Origin: Macrolepiota albuminosa
Taxonomy: Eukaryota > Basidiomycota > Agaricomycetes > Agaricales > Agaricaceae
Direction: 5' to 3'
Length of the DNA stretch: 64,000 nucleotides
NCBI GenBank assembly: GCA_027475525.1
Contig: JAMWFC010000049.1
Location: 6,370,947-6,434,946, forward strand
Both the position numbers and the translations under genes were made by a program. The stretch's first letter is position 1. Every line of letters starts with the position of its first letter. The notes below the pieces were generated by a model. That model did no database searches and was not told where the DNA came from. It saw only the letters and a list, made by a program, of their open reading frames with translations. This document shows, one piece after another, positions 32,601 through 43,544 of the stretch.

Positions 32601-33037
32601 CCCTTGCAAATGATTTTAGCAACAGGCAGCTTTGGCTTGTTTCCTGATTTGTCGATACAAGCCAGTATAAGTGTTGGTGCGATTTCCTGGAGCTCATGTC
32701 ATCTTTTTCATCAAAATAGAGTGACAAAAAATCGATGTATGTTACATGTCTTCCAGAAAGCAAACACATACTCAAATAGAGAGCCAGAAACAACATAAGT
32801 AATGAGTGCAAAAAGAGTAATGAGTGCAAAAAGAGTTGCAAAGCAGTACAATGCTGCTGATTCAATAAGAATCTTAATTATTGAAGCGTAGGAATGCATT
32901 CCCCCTGCATTTATAAGGTGATAGATAATTGAAGCAGTGCAGAAGATTGGCATAATTAACATTAGGGACCAAAAGGCTGTTAAGCAGCCAGTGCTATTCA
33001 GTTGAGATATAGCTTGATCAAGTTCAACAATAGACAT
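32600..33037 (-). pseudogene. Multi-pass membrane protein fragment (agaric 7TM-like family)
   Basis: At least three hydrophobic segments: AFWSLMLIMPIFCTASIIYH, then SIIKILIESAALYCFATLFA, then LFALITYVVSGSLFEYVFAF. Downstream, a different frame gives QEIAPTLILACI. The IESAALY motif and order of helices match a large agaric family of integral membrane proteins of unknown function. An 18-bp direct duplication (about 32800-32835) repeats LFALIT inside a helix. Frameshift before QEIAPT; likely pseudogene. Confidence 0.5.
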
Positions 33038-33081
33038 CCCTTGGGCTCAGTATGAATAAACAGAAACATGGCTGACTGGAT

Positions 33082-33315
33082 TTGACAAACCTCCAATCTT
33101 CCCTGCACACTCTCAGGCATCTAGGGCTCATCAATGGCTTTGAGTACCCTACTAAACATTTTCCTGTGCTTACACACCTTGCCCTCATTCCCAACTCTGA
33201 GGACAAGGTTGTACATCAAGTCGAAGCTTTCCTTGAAAACAGGCATATTGAGTTGATTGTTGTGACCAGTCCAAATTTTGATTATGGAGGCTTTGCTTAT
33301 TCTTCTTCAATGTAA
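33082..33315 (+). pseudogene. F-box/LRR-like C-terminal fragment
   Basis: Reads TNLQSSLHTLRHLGLI, then VLTHLALIPNSEDKVVHQVE and NRHIELIVVTS. The L-T-H-L-A-L plus a downstream L-I-V-V strand recalls the irregular LRR tails of agaric F-box proteins. No F-box seen. Weak call. Confidence 0.3.
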
Positions 33316-33700
33316 TCAGCCATGATTTCCATGTTATTATTGCATGTGTGTTTTTACATACAACTACAAAGATATTTGGTTATGACAAATTTGGAGACAC
33401 TAGCTATGCTTTCATATCCACTATACCAAAACTCCTCTTCCATGAGATGCAACTGCTTCCAAGACTCATTTTGACTGAGCATGTTTGTGTGCATTCATTC
33501 CTGTCTTCAGTACCATTTTGAGAAGGCTGTGCACTGGCCAGCACTCCTCATAGTATTCGAGTGATGGCCATTGAAAGTCTTTAGTTAGCTATCAGTGGGG
33601 TCATAATCAGCAAGTATGCATACAACAAACTGAACCTCTTACCAACTGGCATATAGCTTTAACAATTTCCTGCTTCTGGTACTAAAAAGATCATGACACG

Positions 33701-34223
33701 TCAAGCTTTTTGGTTGCCTCTGACTTGACTGCATTCTAGTAAACAATCTATAAGTGGGATGAAGCCATATGAATGTAGGTCCAACCTCACATATAGAGCT
33801 TTTGACCAATGCAACTTGATCAGCTTTCTTTCGACATTGTGCCCTCCTGCATTTGGATGACTAGGCTCTCCTGAAGACTTCTTGATAATTTGAGTTTCTT
33901 GGTTGCCAAAAGAATGAGTTTCAGGTGAGCTGGACCAAAGCTGTGGGGTTGCTGATTGTCTGAGTTGACAATCACTGCTACCAGCAGAAAATTCCCGGAA
34001 GGTATCATGCTGTGATTGTTTAACTTTCCCTTGGTCATTGACCCTCAAAAGGTATATGTGCTTGAGACTTTTGTGCCTGTTTGTGGTTTTCATTGTCTTG
34101 TTGATTATTACTGCTACTTCTGTCTCCAAATAAATGCTCATCTCCAGATTGGGTACGTCTCTCTTCATCCAATATTTTATTGCGTATTGTTGAGAGTTTG
34201 AGCTCTTCTTCCAAAAAAATCAT
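33701..34223 (-). pseudogene. Hypothetical protein, frameshifted
   Basis: Two overlapping frames: 34223-34035 (acidic, Gln/Asn-rich helix MIFLEEELKLSTIRNKILDE) and 34168-33701 (155 codons, Ser/His-rich). They may be one protein with a frameshift. No domain recognised. Confidence 0.25.
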
Positions 34224-34734
34224 ACAATGAGTAATCAGGGCTTGTGGAGGATAAGGAGCCAGCCTGAAGTGGATGCAATCAGAGATAAGAGGTCAATGTT
34301 TCTCAATATAAGGCATAGTAGTCAAGATATTCTTGTCTATCCTATTCTTATGACTCTGCCATGCCTTGTTTTACAGCTCCCTTGAGTTACACAATGTCGT
34401 CAAGGCCAACAAGAGGCTCTTATTCATTTGTTCTTATTCAAGCACCAGCCTGTTTCTTGTTTCATTTTGAATAGAAAAATCAACTTTTAAATAATGGAGT
34501 CATTTGGAATCCTGCATTCTCTGAAACTTATGGTACATCAATTGTCAAATCATAAAAAGTCCTGCCTTCTTATGCTTTTGGTATAGTCTTGCTTCTATAC
34601 TCTATATCACCGCTTGAAAGGCTCTTAAGAGACAGTCAACTGCATTGTTTTCTCTTCTAATGGCTGTATATTGCTCTCTGAAGGCTTGTGCTCTCATTCT
34701 GGACAATCAACTGTTGTTAATAACACTTCAAGCC

Positions 34735-35870
34735 CACAGGCAATAATGACTGTGTTCGAGTCTGGGATCTTACCACCTTACAATGCATTCAAGTGATGCG
34801 CAGCCAGAATTGGGCACAGATCATATCCATTGAATGGCTGCATCACGACTTGTCACCTGAGGGCTTTTAAGATTGGATCAGTGTTGGGACAGGCAGAGGT
34901 TCTCATACCCTTTGCCCCAAAGCAACAGAAGAAACAGTGCAAAATGTTTACTGTTCTAGTTTATGGACAACTTTCCTCATAATTTAATTAGAAGTTTGCT
35001 TGGAATGAAGCAGCCACTTTATTTCCATTCCATGTCAACGACCCTATTGAGGCTCAAGCTTATAATAATATCAATGCAAGACTTGCTCTGGCCAGTCATT
35101 CTGAAATACTTAAAGTCTTCAAGCTTTGCAGAAGTGAGTTTTCATCTGAACACTCAATTATGTTCTAATGTCCATTCAGAAAGTCTGATCCTTTTCTGAG
35201 AGTTCAACAGTACAAACATATCTCAATCATTGCAGTTTTTTGGTTTGGGAAAGCAATTTCTCTTGTCATTCTTCCTGGAAGGAGGCAAAATGTAAGGATC
35301 TAGCATGAGGCAGTATGAAAAAATTCTGACCTAGATTTCAGTGTCTGTTGGAATGAAAAGGATTCAACAATTGAGTGGAGGTGGTTACTCTTAGGTGGAA
35401 TGTGACTATTCATTGTTGTAAAGTTTTCAGAGATACTTATCCAGATACAGCGGGAACACAGCCATATCTCCAGATGAGAGCATGTTACTTGTTGATAATC
35501 TTTGCATCAAGAACTTTGACCTCTATCGTTTCTCTACAGGCAATCTTCATATCTCGATTCCTTCAAAATCAATTGAACGAGTTATAAAAGGTGTGATTTA
35601 TATTGAAGGTGGCAGGTTTGCTGTTTGTGGAAGCAATCAACAATTTGTCCAAATCATTGACCTAGCCATGCAAAGATTATGCCAGGAATTAATTTCAGAA
35701 AACTGTAAGTCAGCCTTTCTTATATTCTGTTATCACTCTTTATTCAATAGTTGTAGCTTCTGATATTTTCCAAGCTGTTGCTGCTGTTAGCCTCAGTGAT
35801 CATTGACATCTGATTGCCTGTGGATCTTCCAGTACCCAACCTACTATCTATGTTTGGGAGAAAGTTGTAA
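34735..35870 (+). pseudogene. WD40-repeat-like protein pseudogene
   Basis: Scattered across frames are NDCVRVWDLTTLQCIQVM, IISIEWLHHDLSPEGF (then TAA 34868-34870 and DWISVGTGRG), EAQAYNNINARLALASHSEI, ISPDESMLLVDNLCIKNFDL, FIRV-like IKGVIYIEGGRFAVCGS, and HLIACGSSSTQPTIYVWEK. The order matches a beta-propeller family that is abundant in agarics: WD endings, a GTG strand, EAQA motif, SPDE, VCGS, final YVWEK. Several stops and frame changes show that it is dead. A scaffold role is presumed for the intact family. Confidence 0.6.
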
Positions 35871-35945
35871 GTCATGTTTCATATCACATGGAAGCGTTAA
35901 TCTATCATGGACCATTAGAATATTAGTTTTGATGATAGGCCTACC

Positions 35946-36340
35946 ATGTCCACAACTTCAGCATCTCAAACCCAGATTAGCACATTATATAACAGACACT
36001 CTAAGGTGCTTGATACGCTCTTAGTGTGGTTTCTTCAATTCCTCCCTATTATGTTGTTAAGCACTCACTCATTCTGGATCCCTTACTTCTGGCAGGTATG
36101 TCAAATGCTTACACTAACCAGTAATATTCTACTGAATTGGGTTCAAGTTTCTTGGCAAAGTTGGAGGCGGTCTTTCACATGCTATTGAAGCTTCAATTGA
36201 GTTGAGCAATCAGATGCAAGACCTCTCACAAAGTGCTTTACTCTTGGCTATGTCTGTAACTAGTGTCAAGGAAATGACCTTGAGCTTGACTAGTATCTCA
36301 GTTAGTGCTAGTTTGCCTACTCTCCCATCTGTCATATAGA
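35946..36340 (+). pseudogene. Helical protein fragment
   Basis: Starts MSTTSASQTQISTLYNRHSK at 35946. After intron-like sequence it continues with FLGKVGGGLSHAIEASIELS, NQMQDLSQSALLLAMSVTSV, in helical heptads. Possibly the next gene of the WD40-like locus. Function unknown. Confidence 0.3.
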
Positions 36341-36349
36341 TTGAGATCT

Positions 36350-37690
36350 ATCACTTTGTATATTTAGATTTGACTACAATGTGTACTTAATAAACATAGA
36401 TTTAAACTGTTTTCAATTTCTGATTATATCAATGATCACTCAATCATTGATCATTTTTGACAACCTTGAGTTGAAGCTATGCAGCTGCCAACTCGCTTTC
36501 TCTTCCTCAAAACCCCCTCTACTTTCCCTTTCCCCTTAATGCCCTCATTTTCCAGAAGCCACACACAATCATGAAGACCCCGACATTGCCTATTTCTCTC
36601 CCAAAATATTACTGGCACTCTTGGCTCCACCATTGAGTGCTCAAGGCTGCACAATCCTTGCATTGTCCTCTTGTTATACTGCACTCCCAAGAAAGGTCAA
36701 GTTTTTTTTTTTGACACACTCATCAACATGCTCTAAGATCATGTTGCTGGCGACAGGTGGTGCTGAGCTCATTGAGGTGACCAAAAAGTCTTTAACTGAC
36801 TATCATAATTCACTCTTCTTGGTAAAACACTTGATTAAATGATTGATGTATGACAGCTTGACAATAACTTACTTCTTTAATCACAAGTTCTTTTTACTTC
36901 TGCCTTGTATTCTCATTGAATGAAACTCTGTTGCATTGATATCAAACTATGTCTCCTTCTAAGCTGTGCCAGTGTATTTCTCATGGTTGTCACAAAGCAT
37001 TTGAAACCAATGAAAGAGGCAATTACCTCCCTTCTTGAGTCTGGAAAAGACATCAAGACGATGTGCAAATCTAACTGATGAATTTGCAACAACAAAGCTC
37101 AAAGACAGTCAATATCCACAGTTGCTTGAAACAGTGCAGAGCCAGGCTATTCAGTCTCAGGAAGCAGACATTGTTTCCTTCTTGGTTGAAGGTTGAGCAT
37201 ATCCATCTATATCGACACACTCATCATCTGGTCAGCAGTCATTATTGTACATGAAGGAAATGAAGGTCTAGTTGCAGCATCACATTCAATCAGTTCAAGA
37301 GCTTGCAATGCTGTCACCACAATGCAGCACAGACAACATCCTCAAGGATCTTGATGATATTGATTCACATATTTATAACAAAATGGATAAACTCAAGCTG
37401 ATTTGAGAGGGTTGTGGTAGTGATGGGAGATTACTGGAGATTCACAGGGAATTGGAGGACAAGATTACAAAATCTTTGCAAAAACTTGATAAAGTCAAAG
37501 TTTATTAGACTGAAGTAGCAAGGAAGATGAGGAGAATATGATACAGGTGAGATCTCATTGACTGTCATTGTATAGATTCTCAATCCAACAACCCAGCTCA
37601 CTACTTTCATGACAACCTTCAACATGTAAAACCTCTGGTGCAATTATCACTTATCATAGTTGTCTGCTGCAGTATTATTCTAGACTTTCC
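36350..37690. other. Coiled-coil scraps and AT-rich DNA
   Basis: Plus-strand pieces about 37085-37195 (TTKLKDSQYPQLLETVQSQA) and 37275-37510 (LKDLDDIDSHIYNKMDKLKL) read as broken coiled-coil exons with stops. No family assigned. Confidence 0.3.
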
Positions 37691-37699
37691 TTAGAGAGG

Positions 37700-38072
37700 T
37701 TGTTCCTGGTTGTTCGACATCACTTGCCTCATCATACAAACAACTGTCCTCAAGGCAATTGTACTTGTCAATGAGCTGGTTATATCTGTTCTTGGCTTTC
37801 AGCCCTTTCTCAATAACATCAACAGTCTTCCCTACTTCAAGTCTATTCTCAGTGACTTCCCACATGACATTCAAACTGCTACAGCCCAATTCAATCTTGA
37901 GGGCAAGAAGACAATTTATGCCACTTGCCTCAAATGCTACAGGATTTATGCCCCTACCATCCATGATGGCATTCCTGTGTATCCTAGACCTATTATGCAG
38001 GGCAACCAACCAGCCATCAAGTCACATGACCTCTGGATCCTTTGCTATAGCCCAATCAATAAGAAGGTGTAA
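37700..38072 (+). pseudogene. Plavaka-like (CACTA-type) transposon protein fragment
   Basis: 120-codon frame with LGFQPFLNNINSLPYFKS, then TIYATCLKCYRIYAP, then VYPRPIMQGNQPAIKSHD. The TIYA.C..C...YAP....YP block is the conserved N-terminal zinc-like segment of Plavaka-group transposase ORFs in agarics (recalled). The frame stops at 38072 inside the tandem repeat unit that fills the next 1.6 kb. No DDE core is present. Confidence 0.5.
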
Positions 38073-39640
38073 AAGTTGATTTTCCAAATAATAAATTGAA
38101 AATATCACAGTGGCTATCATAACATATGCTAGACCTGTGGGATGGTAGAAGTCCAGTTTTTCAAGGGCTATCCAATAGTACCCTGCTTTTTTTTATTTCT
38201 GCACAGTAGTTCATGAGATAATACAGGAACATTGCAAATTTATAACATTTTATATGTTCAAAATAGTATACTCTTTGTTTCTGGGCTAGAAGACTCAGAT
38301 TTGAGCAGATCACTTAGCTCTAAAAAAAAAGTATGTTTTTAGACCTACTTTGCTTGCCAACCAACCAATTATTAAGACATATGACTTCTGTATCCTTTGC
38401 TACAGCTCTATCAATATGGAAGTCTGGCAGTTGATTTGTTTAGAAGTAAATTGTACATATCTTAGATCTATCCTAGTATATGCTAGACCTGTAAGCTAAT
38501 AAAATTCTGCAAAAGCTATTTAGAAATACTTTGATTAAGAAATTCTGCTTAGTATTTTTTGAGATAATTTAGAAACTATTGATTTTATTTGCAGATTTTT
38601 AAATATCTATTAGTCAACAAGTAAGTCACATAATCTTTTCAGGAATTATTATAGCATCTGCTAGATCTAAAAGTTGACAAAGAACAGTTTATCTGGGGGA
38701 AAATTTGACTAGAGTGCTACTAGGATTGAAAAGTTTTTAGCATAGGGTGGATAGAGTGTAAATAGGATAGGATAGAAAAGATAGGATAAGATGGAAAGGA
38801 TTGAGTAGGACAGAATAGGATAGAATAAAAAGAATTGAGTAGGACAGGACAGAATAGAATAGGAAGGATTGAGTAGGACAGGATAGGATGGAAAGGATTG
38901 AGTAGGATAGTAAAAATTGAGTAGGACAGGACAGGATAGGATGAGAAGAATTGAAGCTGTAACTCAAAGACTACCCACTTGACTCTTGAATTATTTGTCC
39001 TGGACAAATAGTGCTGGCTCCAGTTTTTTGAGGGCTATCTAGAAAAACCCTGATCATGACAGTCCACCTAGTAGCTGATGAGATAATCTAGGAACATTGC
39101 AAATATTGCAAATTTTGTAATATATTATATTTTTAAAATAGAGTACTTCTTATTCCTGGGCTAGCAGTGTAGGATTTGAACAGATCATTTAGCTACAAAA
39201 GAAAAATATGTTCCTAGACCTATTTCACTTTTATACCAACTAGCCAATAAGTTACATGACTTCTGAATCCTTTATTATGGTCCTATCAATAAGAGGGTCT
39301 AAAAGTTGATATTTTACCAATAAATGGTGAATATCTCAGAAACTACCATGGCATATGCCAGATCTGTAAGTTGGTAAAAGACCAGCTTTCCAAGAGTTAT
39401 CTAAATATACCTTGATTGTGAGATTTTACCTAGTAGTTCATGAAATAACTCAGGACCATTGCAAATTTTCTAATATATTATACTTTCAACATAGTATACA
39501 TCTTGTTCCTAAGTTAGCAGTCCAGGATTTGAGCAGATTCTATAGATTAAAAAGAAAAATATGTTTCTAGACCTATTTTTTTTATTTCTACCAACCAACA
39601 AATAAGTCATATAATTTCTAAATCTTTTGCTATGACTCAA
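37989..39640. repeat. Decayed tandem repeat, unit about 350 bp
   Basis: At least four diverged copies start near 37989, 38343, 39224 and 39572. Each has an acctattt/acctactt start, a ccaaccaa block, a catgacttctg.atccttt block, gctagacctgtaagt and a ttgcaaattt stretch. Adjacent starts are 354 and 348 bp apart; the middle interval of 881 bp contains a minisatellite. The first copy overlaps the 3' end of the Plavaka-like frame. Confidence 0.65.
38753..38952. repeat. TAGGA-type minisatellite
   Basis: Purine-rich tract made of imperfect TAGGA/TAGAA pentamers and a recurring ATTGAGTAGGACAGGAT-like unit. It creates spurious minus-strand frames rich in LSYSI. Confidence 0.75.
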
Positions 39641-39649
39641 CAAACATAA

Positions 39650-42030
39650 TCAAGGGCAGCAACAAGAAAGCTGGTATTTATTGACACTTACAATTAGAGT
39701 GAGTATATTTTGTAATGTTTTTTCTAAATTAGAGAAGCATTTTTATCTGATTAGTTTTATAAAGCCTGTTTAATATATTAAAGTCCAGATCATTTTGTTA
39801 ATAAATAATTTTTGTATTTTCTATTTGTTTTATATTGATGAGCAAATTAAAACTATTAAATAAGCAAATTGGCACTCACATTTTGAGTGCCACTTGTATT
39901 ATATTATAATTTTTTTTTTTGTTAAAAACTTTAGCTACAGCTATTTACTCTTTTTAAAACTAAGCATGTGTTTGATTAGCATGCAAAATAATGTGAACTG
40001 GCTAAGAGCAATGATGACAAAGTTAGAACTAAATTTACTATAGTGGTCAGTAAAGTACAAGCCAATTGTTTGTGCTATGAATCAAAACTGCATGAGAACA
40101 CTATAAATCATTTCCAACATGGAATGAGGTGCTTTGAGAAAAGACTAAATGGATTGCATATCCACCTGCTTGTAAAAGATGAAAAGTTATGCACAAGCTG
40201 CAAGTGTGTGAACGTGGCTTGAGGTGCCGGGTTGACTGGATATCCACCTGCTTATGTCAGCCACCTGCTTGAAAGAGAAAAAAAAGGCTACTCAGCATAA
40301 AATTTGCCATGGATAAATATTTGCTGATCACATCTTGATAGTGCGATCAAGACATCTCCTCTTTTTTTTATTCAATCAAATTGAACTGACTATGGACCAA
40401 TACATTACTCTGCTTGTATACTTTCTGATTTTGTATGAGTTTTCATGTTATCAATTATCTTTGTGAACTTGGAGCCTTAATCTGACTTTTATACATCCTG
40501 GAGGGCCTGCTTTTGTATAGTGGCATCCTTGGCCTTGGCCTGCTTCTCAACTCAATCATTGCAGCACACATATCTTTTCAATCACACCAGTGTCGTCGCT
40601 TCTTATCTTTCCTTCTCTCATGCTTGGCTCAGAGACAGTCTCTGCATAGCTTAAAATTGCTCAACATCCTAGCTTTGTTACTAACCCATCCACAGTCTAA
40701 TACACAGTTCTGGAGAGCGGGAGACAAGGAACATCGTTTTCAAATGTAGCTCAATATGCCACCCTTGAGCGACAACACCGCCAGCTTTTGTACTGTAGTA
40801 GCATAATTCAATCCTTCAATTCTGTATTCACTCAATATGACACACCTACCAATATCATCATTGATGCCCCATTCCTCCACAATGCGTACATAGTGATGGC
40901 CTGCGAGCCATCAAACAAATCAAGACACCATCACCATGACAACCGACTCTTCTGGCGCAGGTGACATCTAGCCTTAACAGACATCTCTATGTAGGCGTGA
41001 TTGTGCTCACTGTGCTTGTCAGATTCTTTGTATTATGTCTTGATCTGTTTGGTGTGCGCTGGTGGCTTACTCATCAGAGGTTCCAATGAGTGAGCGACAC
41101 GTCAACCGCAGGGTGTGCGGCTGTTCTTGTAGGTGTCAGCAGAGCAACGGAGAAGGAAGGTGGGTATAGGTAAGCATGTACGTTGACGCTTGGGTCTAGA
41201 GAAGGAGGCAGGGTTGGGCCAGAAAAAGAATTTTATGTGGATGAGGAGACAGATGCACAGTGTGTAGTGGGAACTATACATGCAGGATCATGGGCTGGTG
41301 GATCTGAGACTTGGAAAGACTGAGTGGAAGAAGGGGGTGCGTCCACGACAGGGACAGGGGAGGAAGATGTGTGGGGAGATGCAGATGATATGCTTGTCAC
41401 ATTGAGATAAGTTTATTTTTTCTTTAGGAAAAGACATGAAACAAAATGATCACACTACAGATCTCAGATTCCATCTCTTGTGTCTCTTGTAATTTTAAAC
41501 TTGGATCCAATCTACAAACCCCCACCAAACATGTAATCCACTGCTGCATGTACATTCCCACCTGTCGCAAGCAGAGCCAGAATATTCTGTGATGCATTCA
41601 TGAATCCTATATCATTCAATTGCTATAACTGTATCAACTCATCAGTATCGTCTTCTGCGAACTCAACTGGGTCAACAGATTGCTTGGAAGCTGGCCAGTC
41701 TGCATGTAGGTAATTGTTGTCATGGAGTAGCACTTCCAACTGGCTGAGATCATTGCGGAGGACAAGGATGATGACGATGATGCTGCACCCTTGATCATGT
41801 GAATGGTGTGACCTGACTGAATCTTGTATGTTCAGAGACAGTCATCATCCTAACAGTTTACAGTTGTATGAGTAGATTCCTTTTCTAGATGACAAGAATG
41901 TACCTTTAACACCCATCCAGAGTATATCAAGTGTTGTCTTGGGGGGCCTCCACATCCCACTTTGCAGCAATCTCGGTCTTACAGGGTAAAAAACTCAAAT
42001 TAATTTTGAATGAATGCTGGGGAGAAATCC
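39650..42030. other. AT-rich to mixed DNA without a supported gene
   Basis: 39650-40500 is very AT-rich. 40513-40749 has an open but featureless frame. 40770-40826 shares a segment with 19079 (see findings). 41100-42030 shows nothing recognisable. Confidence 0.35.
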
Positions 42031-42032
42031 AC

Positions 42033-42290
42033 TCATGGCAATTCCAGATTGCTTGTGAAGGAGAAGGGTCTCATAGCTTTTGCACCAGCTAGCGCTCTGA
42101 GACCAAGTGAAGGAGTACAAGAATCAGCAAACGTCACCTCAGCAGACATCTCATCCAAGCATTCAATAGCAGAAACTTGGTAGCCCATCAATCCAATATC
42201 TTTGTCCTGGGACATCAACGGCGTCCTGAGAGTTCCAAGCCCAGCCTCTTCTGTCTGCTGACTGAGCAGAACCCACACCTGGAACAACGT
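42033..42290 (-). pseudogene. C-terminal exon of a host gene cut by element 2
   Basis: Open from a likely splice acceptor (target sequence CGTTGTTCCAG, minus strand) through LSQQTEEAGLGTLRTPLMSQ, GLMGYQVSAIECLDEMSAEV, LRALAGAKAMRPFSF to a stop at 42033. The composition is that of a real coding exon, but I do not recognise the family. Element 2 inserted a few bases upstream of the acceptor AG. A copy of its first 200 bp lies at 54367-54566. Confidence 0.45.
42091..42290. repeat. Left host flank, duplicated at 54367-54566
   Basis: This 200-bp host segment and 54367-54566 differ at one base by my reading, offset 12,276 bp. The copy at 54367 sits between a truncated LTR and a full LTR. Confidence 0.9.
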
Positions 42291-43333
42291 TGATAGGCTT
42301 CTACTCAGACTGAGCGCATCAAGGAACATTATAGGTTGACTGACACTTGACACACTGGAGACTCTAGCAACCAGCTTGGGGTACAGAGTAGCCCTAGTGC
42401 TGGCGCTCTATGGCAAGACTTATTCATTCATCTTAAACACCAGTATCAGCCCCTCAGCACACTTCACACATTTATTTTGAAGACCAAGGAGGCTTAGAAC
42501 TCATAGCGCTAGCACAATGGAGGGAAGTTGACTCTGACCAAACCCTGATTAATACCAAAAGGAGTTAGCAATTGGCGCTGTCAATCACTGAGGCACTTCA
42601 ATCAGAAGTCTAAAGGAATCGATGACAACGAGACAGGATACATGGAGACCTGACATTTAAATCTATCAAAAGATGGTACAATGTTAGCGCAGAGATTAGC
42701 GCTCACGGCGTCTGTTGAGGATTCTCCGACCATATCCAGGGATGGCATGGCCAATTAAATTACATCAAAAAGTGAGCAAAGTCGTATCATTTCTAAGTAG
42801 TTTTAGAGTTGCTGTTGGTCGCTGTCACCCATGTGCTGCAGGTCGCCGTTGACAGGTGGCTGTTAGCTACAACCACGAGGAGAGGCGCTAATTGTTAGCA
42901 CTGTCAATGGACTTATTTTGGAAATACCGTAGCGCATAGTATAAAAACTAGCTACTTGCCATGTATATAGCAACAAATCGTAACCTTTAAGGACCCAGTT
43001 ACACTTAGCATTCAAATCGTGCTAGCATTGCCTGACTTTGTCAATAAGTTTGGCGCTAGCTTTGTCTATCTTGTCCTCGTCGTTTACGGTGCCACCTACA
43101 GGCACACTATGCTGCGCTATTTGTTTTATTCTCTATAACTTCTCCTAAAACTACGACACTTACCACTTGCTAGGTAGCACCCGAGGTGCTATCATCTAGC
43201 GCATTGCCCTATCACCTCTGCTCGAGCACACCGGGACCCTGCTGGGACTCCTCACAAACCCGTACGCCAGGCGCTGGAGACGGCGTTGTACTGCGTATAT
43301 GTCCAGTGCACCCAACCACAGTTGACGTCATCA
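42291..43333 (+). repeat. 5' LTR of element 2
   Basis: 1043 bp, TGATAGG...GTCATCA. TATA box (AGTATAAAAAC) near 42936. The preceding 4 bp ACGT match those after 55609. Its first 360 bp are identical to the LTR at 54567; the rest differs at about 40 sites, all transitions. Confidence 0.93.
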
Positions 43334-43336
43334 TTT

Positions 43337-43352
43337 TGGAGCCCACCACGAG
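43337..43352 (+). promoter_or_regulatory. tRNA-type primer-binding site of element 2
   Basis: TGGAGCCCACCACGAG begins three bases after the LTR. Its complement ends in CCA, as a tRNA 3' end would. I do not assign the tRNA. Element 1 has no such site. Confidence 0.6.
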
Positions 43353-43544
43353 GGGTTCTATTAAGGCAGAATTCTGCTGGAAACTCGAGCCCAGCGACAG
43401 CGCCGCCTCCTATTGGAGAGCGCGTTTGGACAAACATTGACTGAATCACCACACTTACCAGGTGCACTACTGAGGCAAACTTTAGACCAGGAACTTGAAG
43501 CCGCTCCAGATAGCTTGGCTGAAAGCTTCTTCCCGTTTTCCTGA

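Noticed and set aside
38737..39007. Minus-strand frames rich in LSYSILF
   Set aside because: Translation of the TAGGA minisatellite.
42033..42353. 106-codon minus-strand ORF as one gene
   Set aside because: Its first 21 codons lie in the LTR; only the part below 42291 is host sequence.
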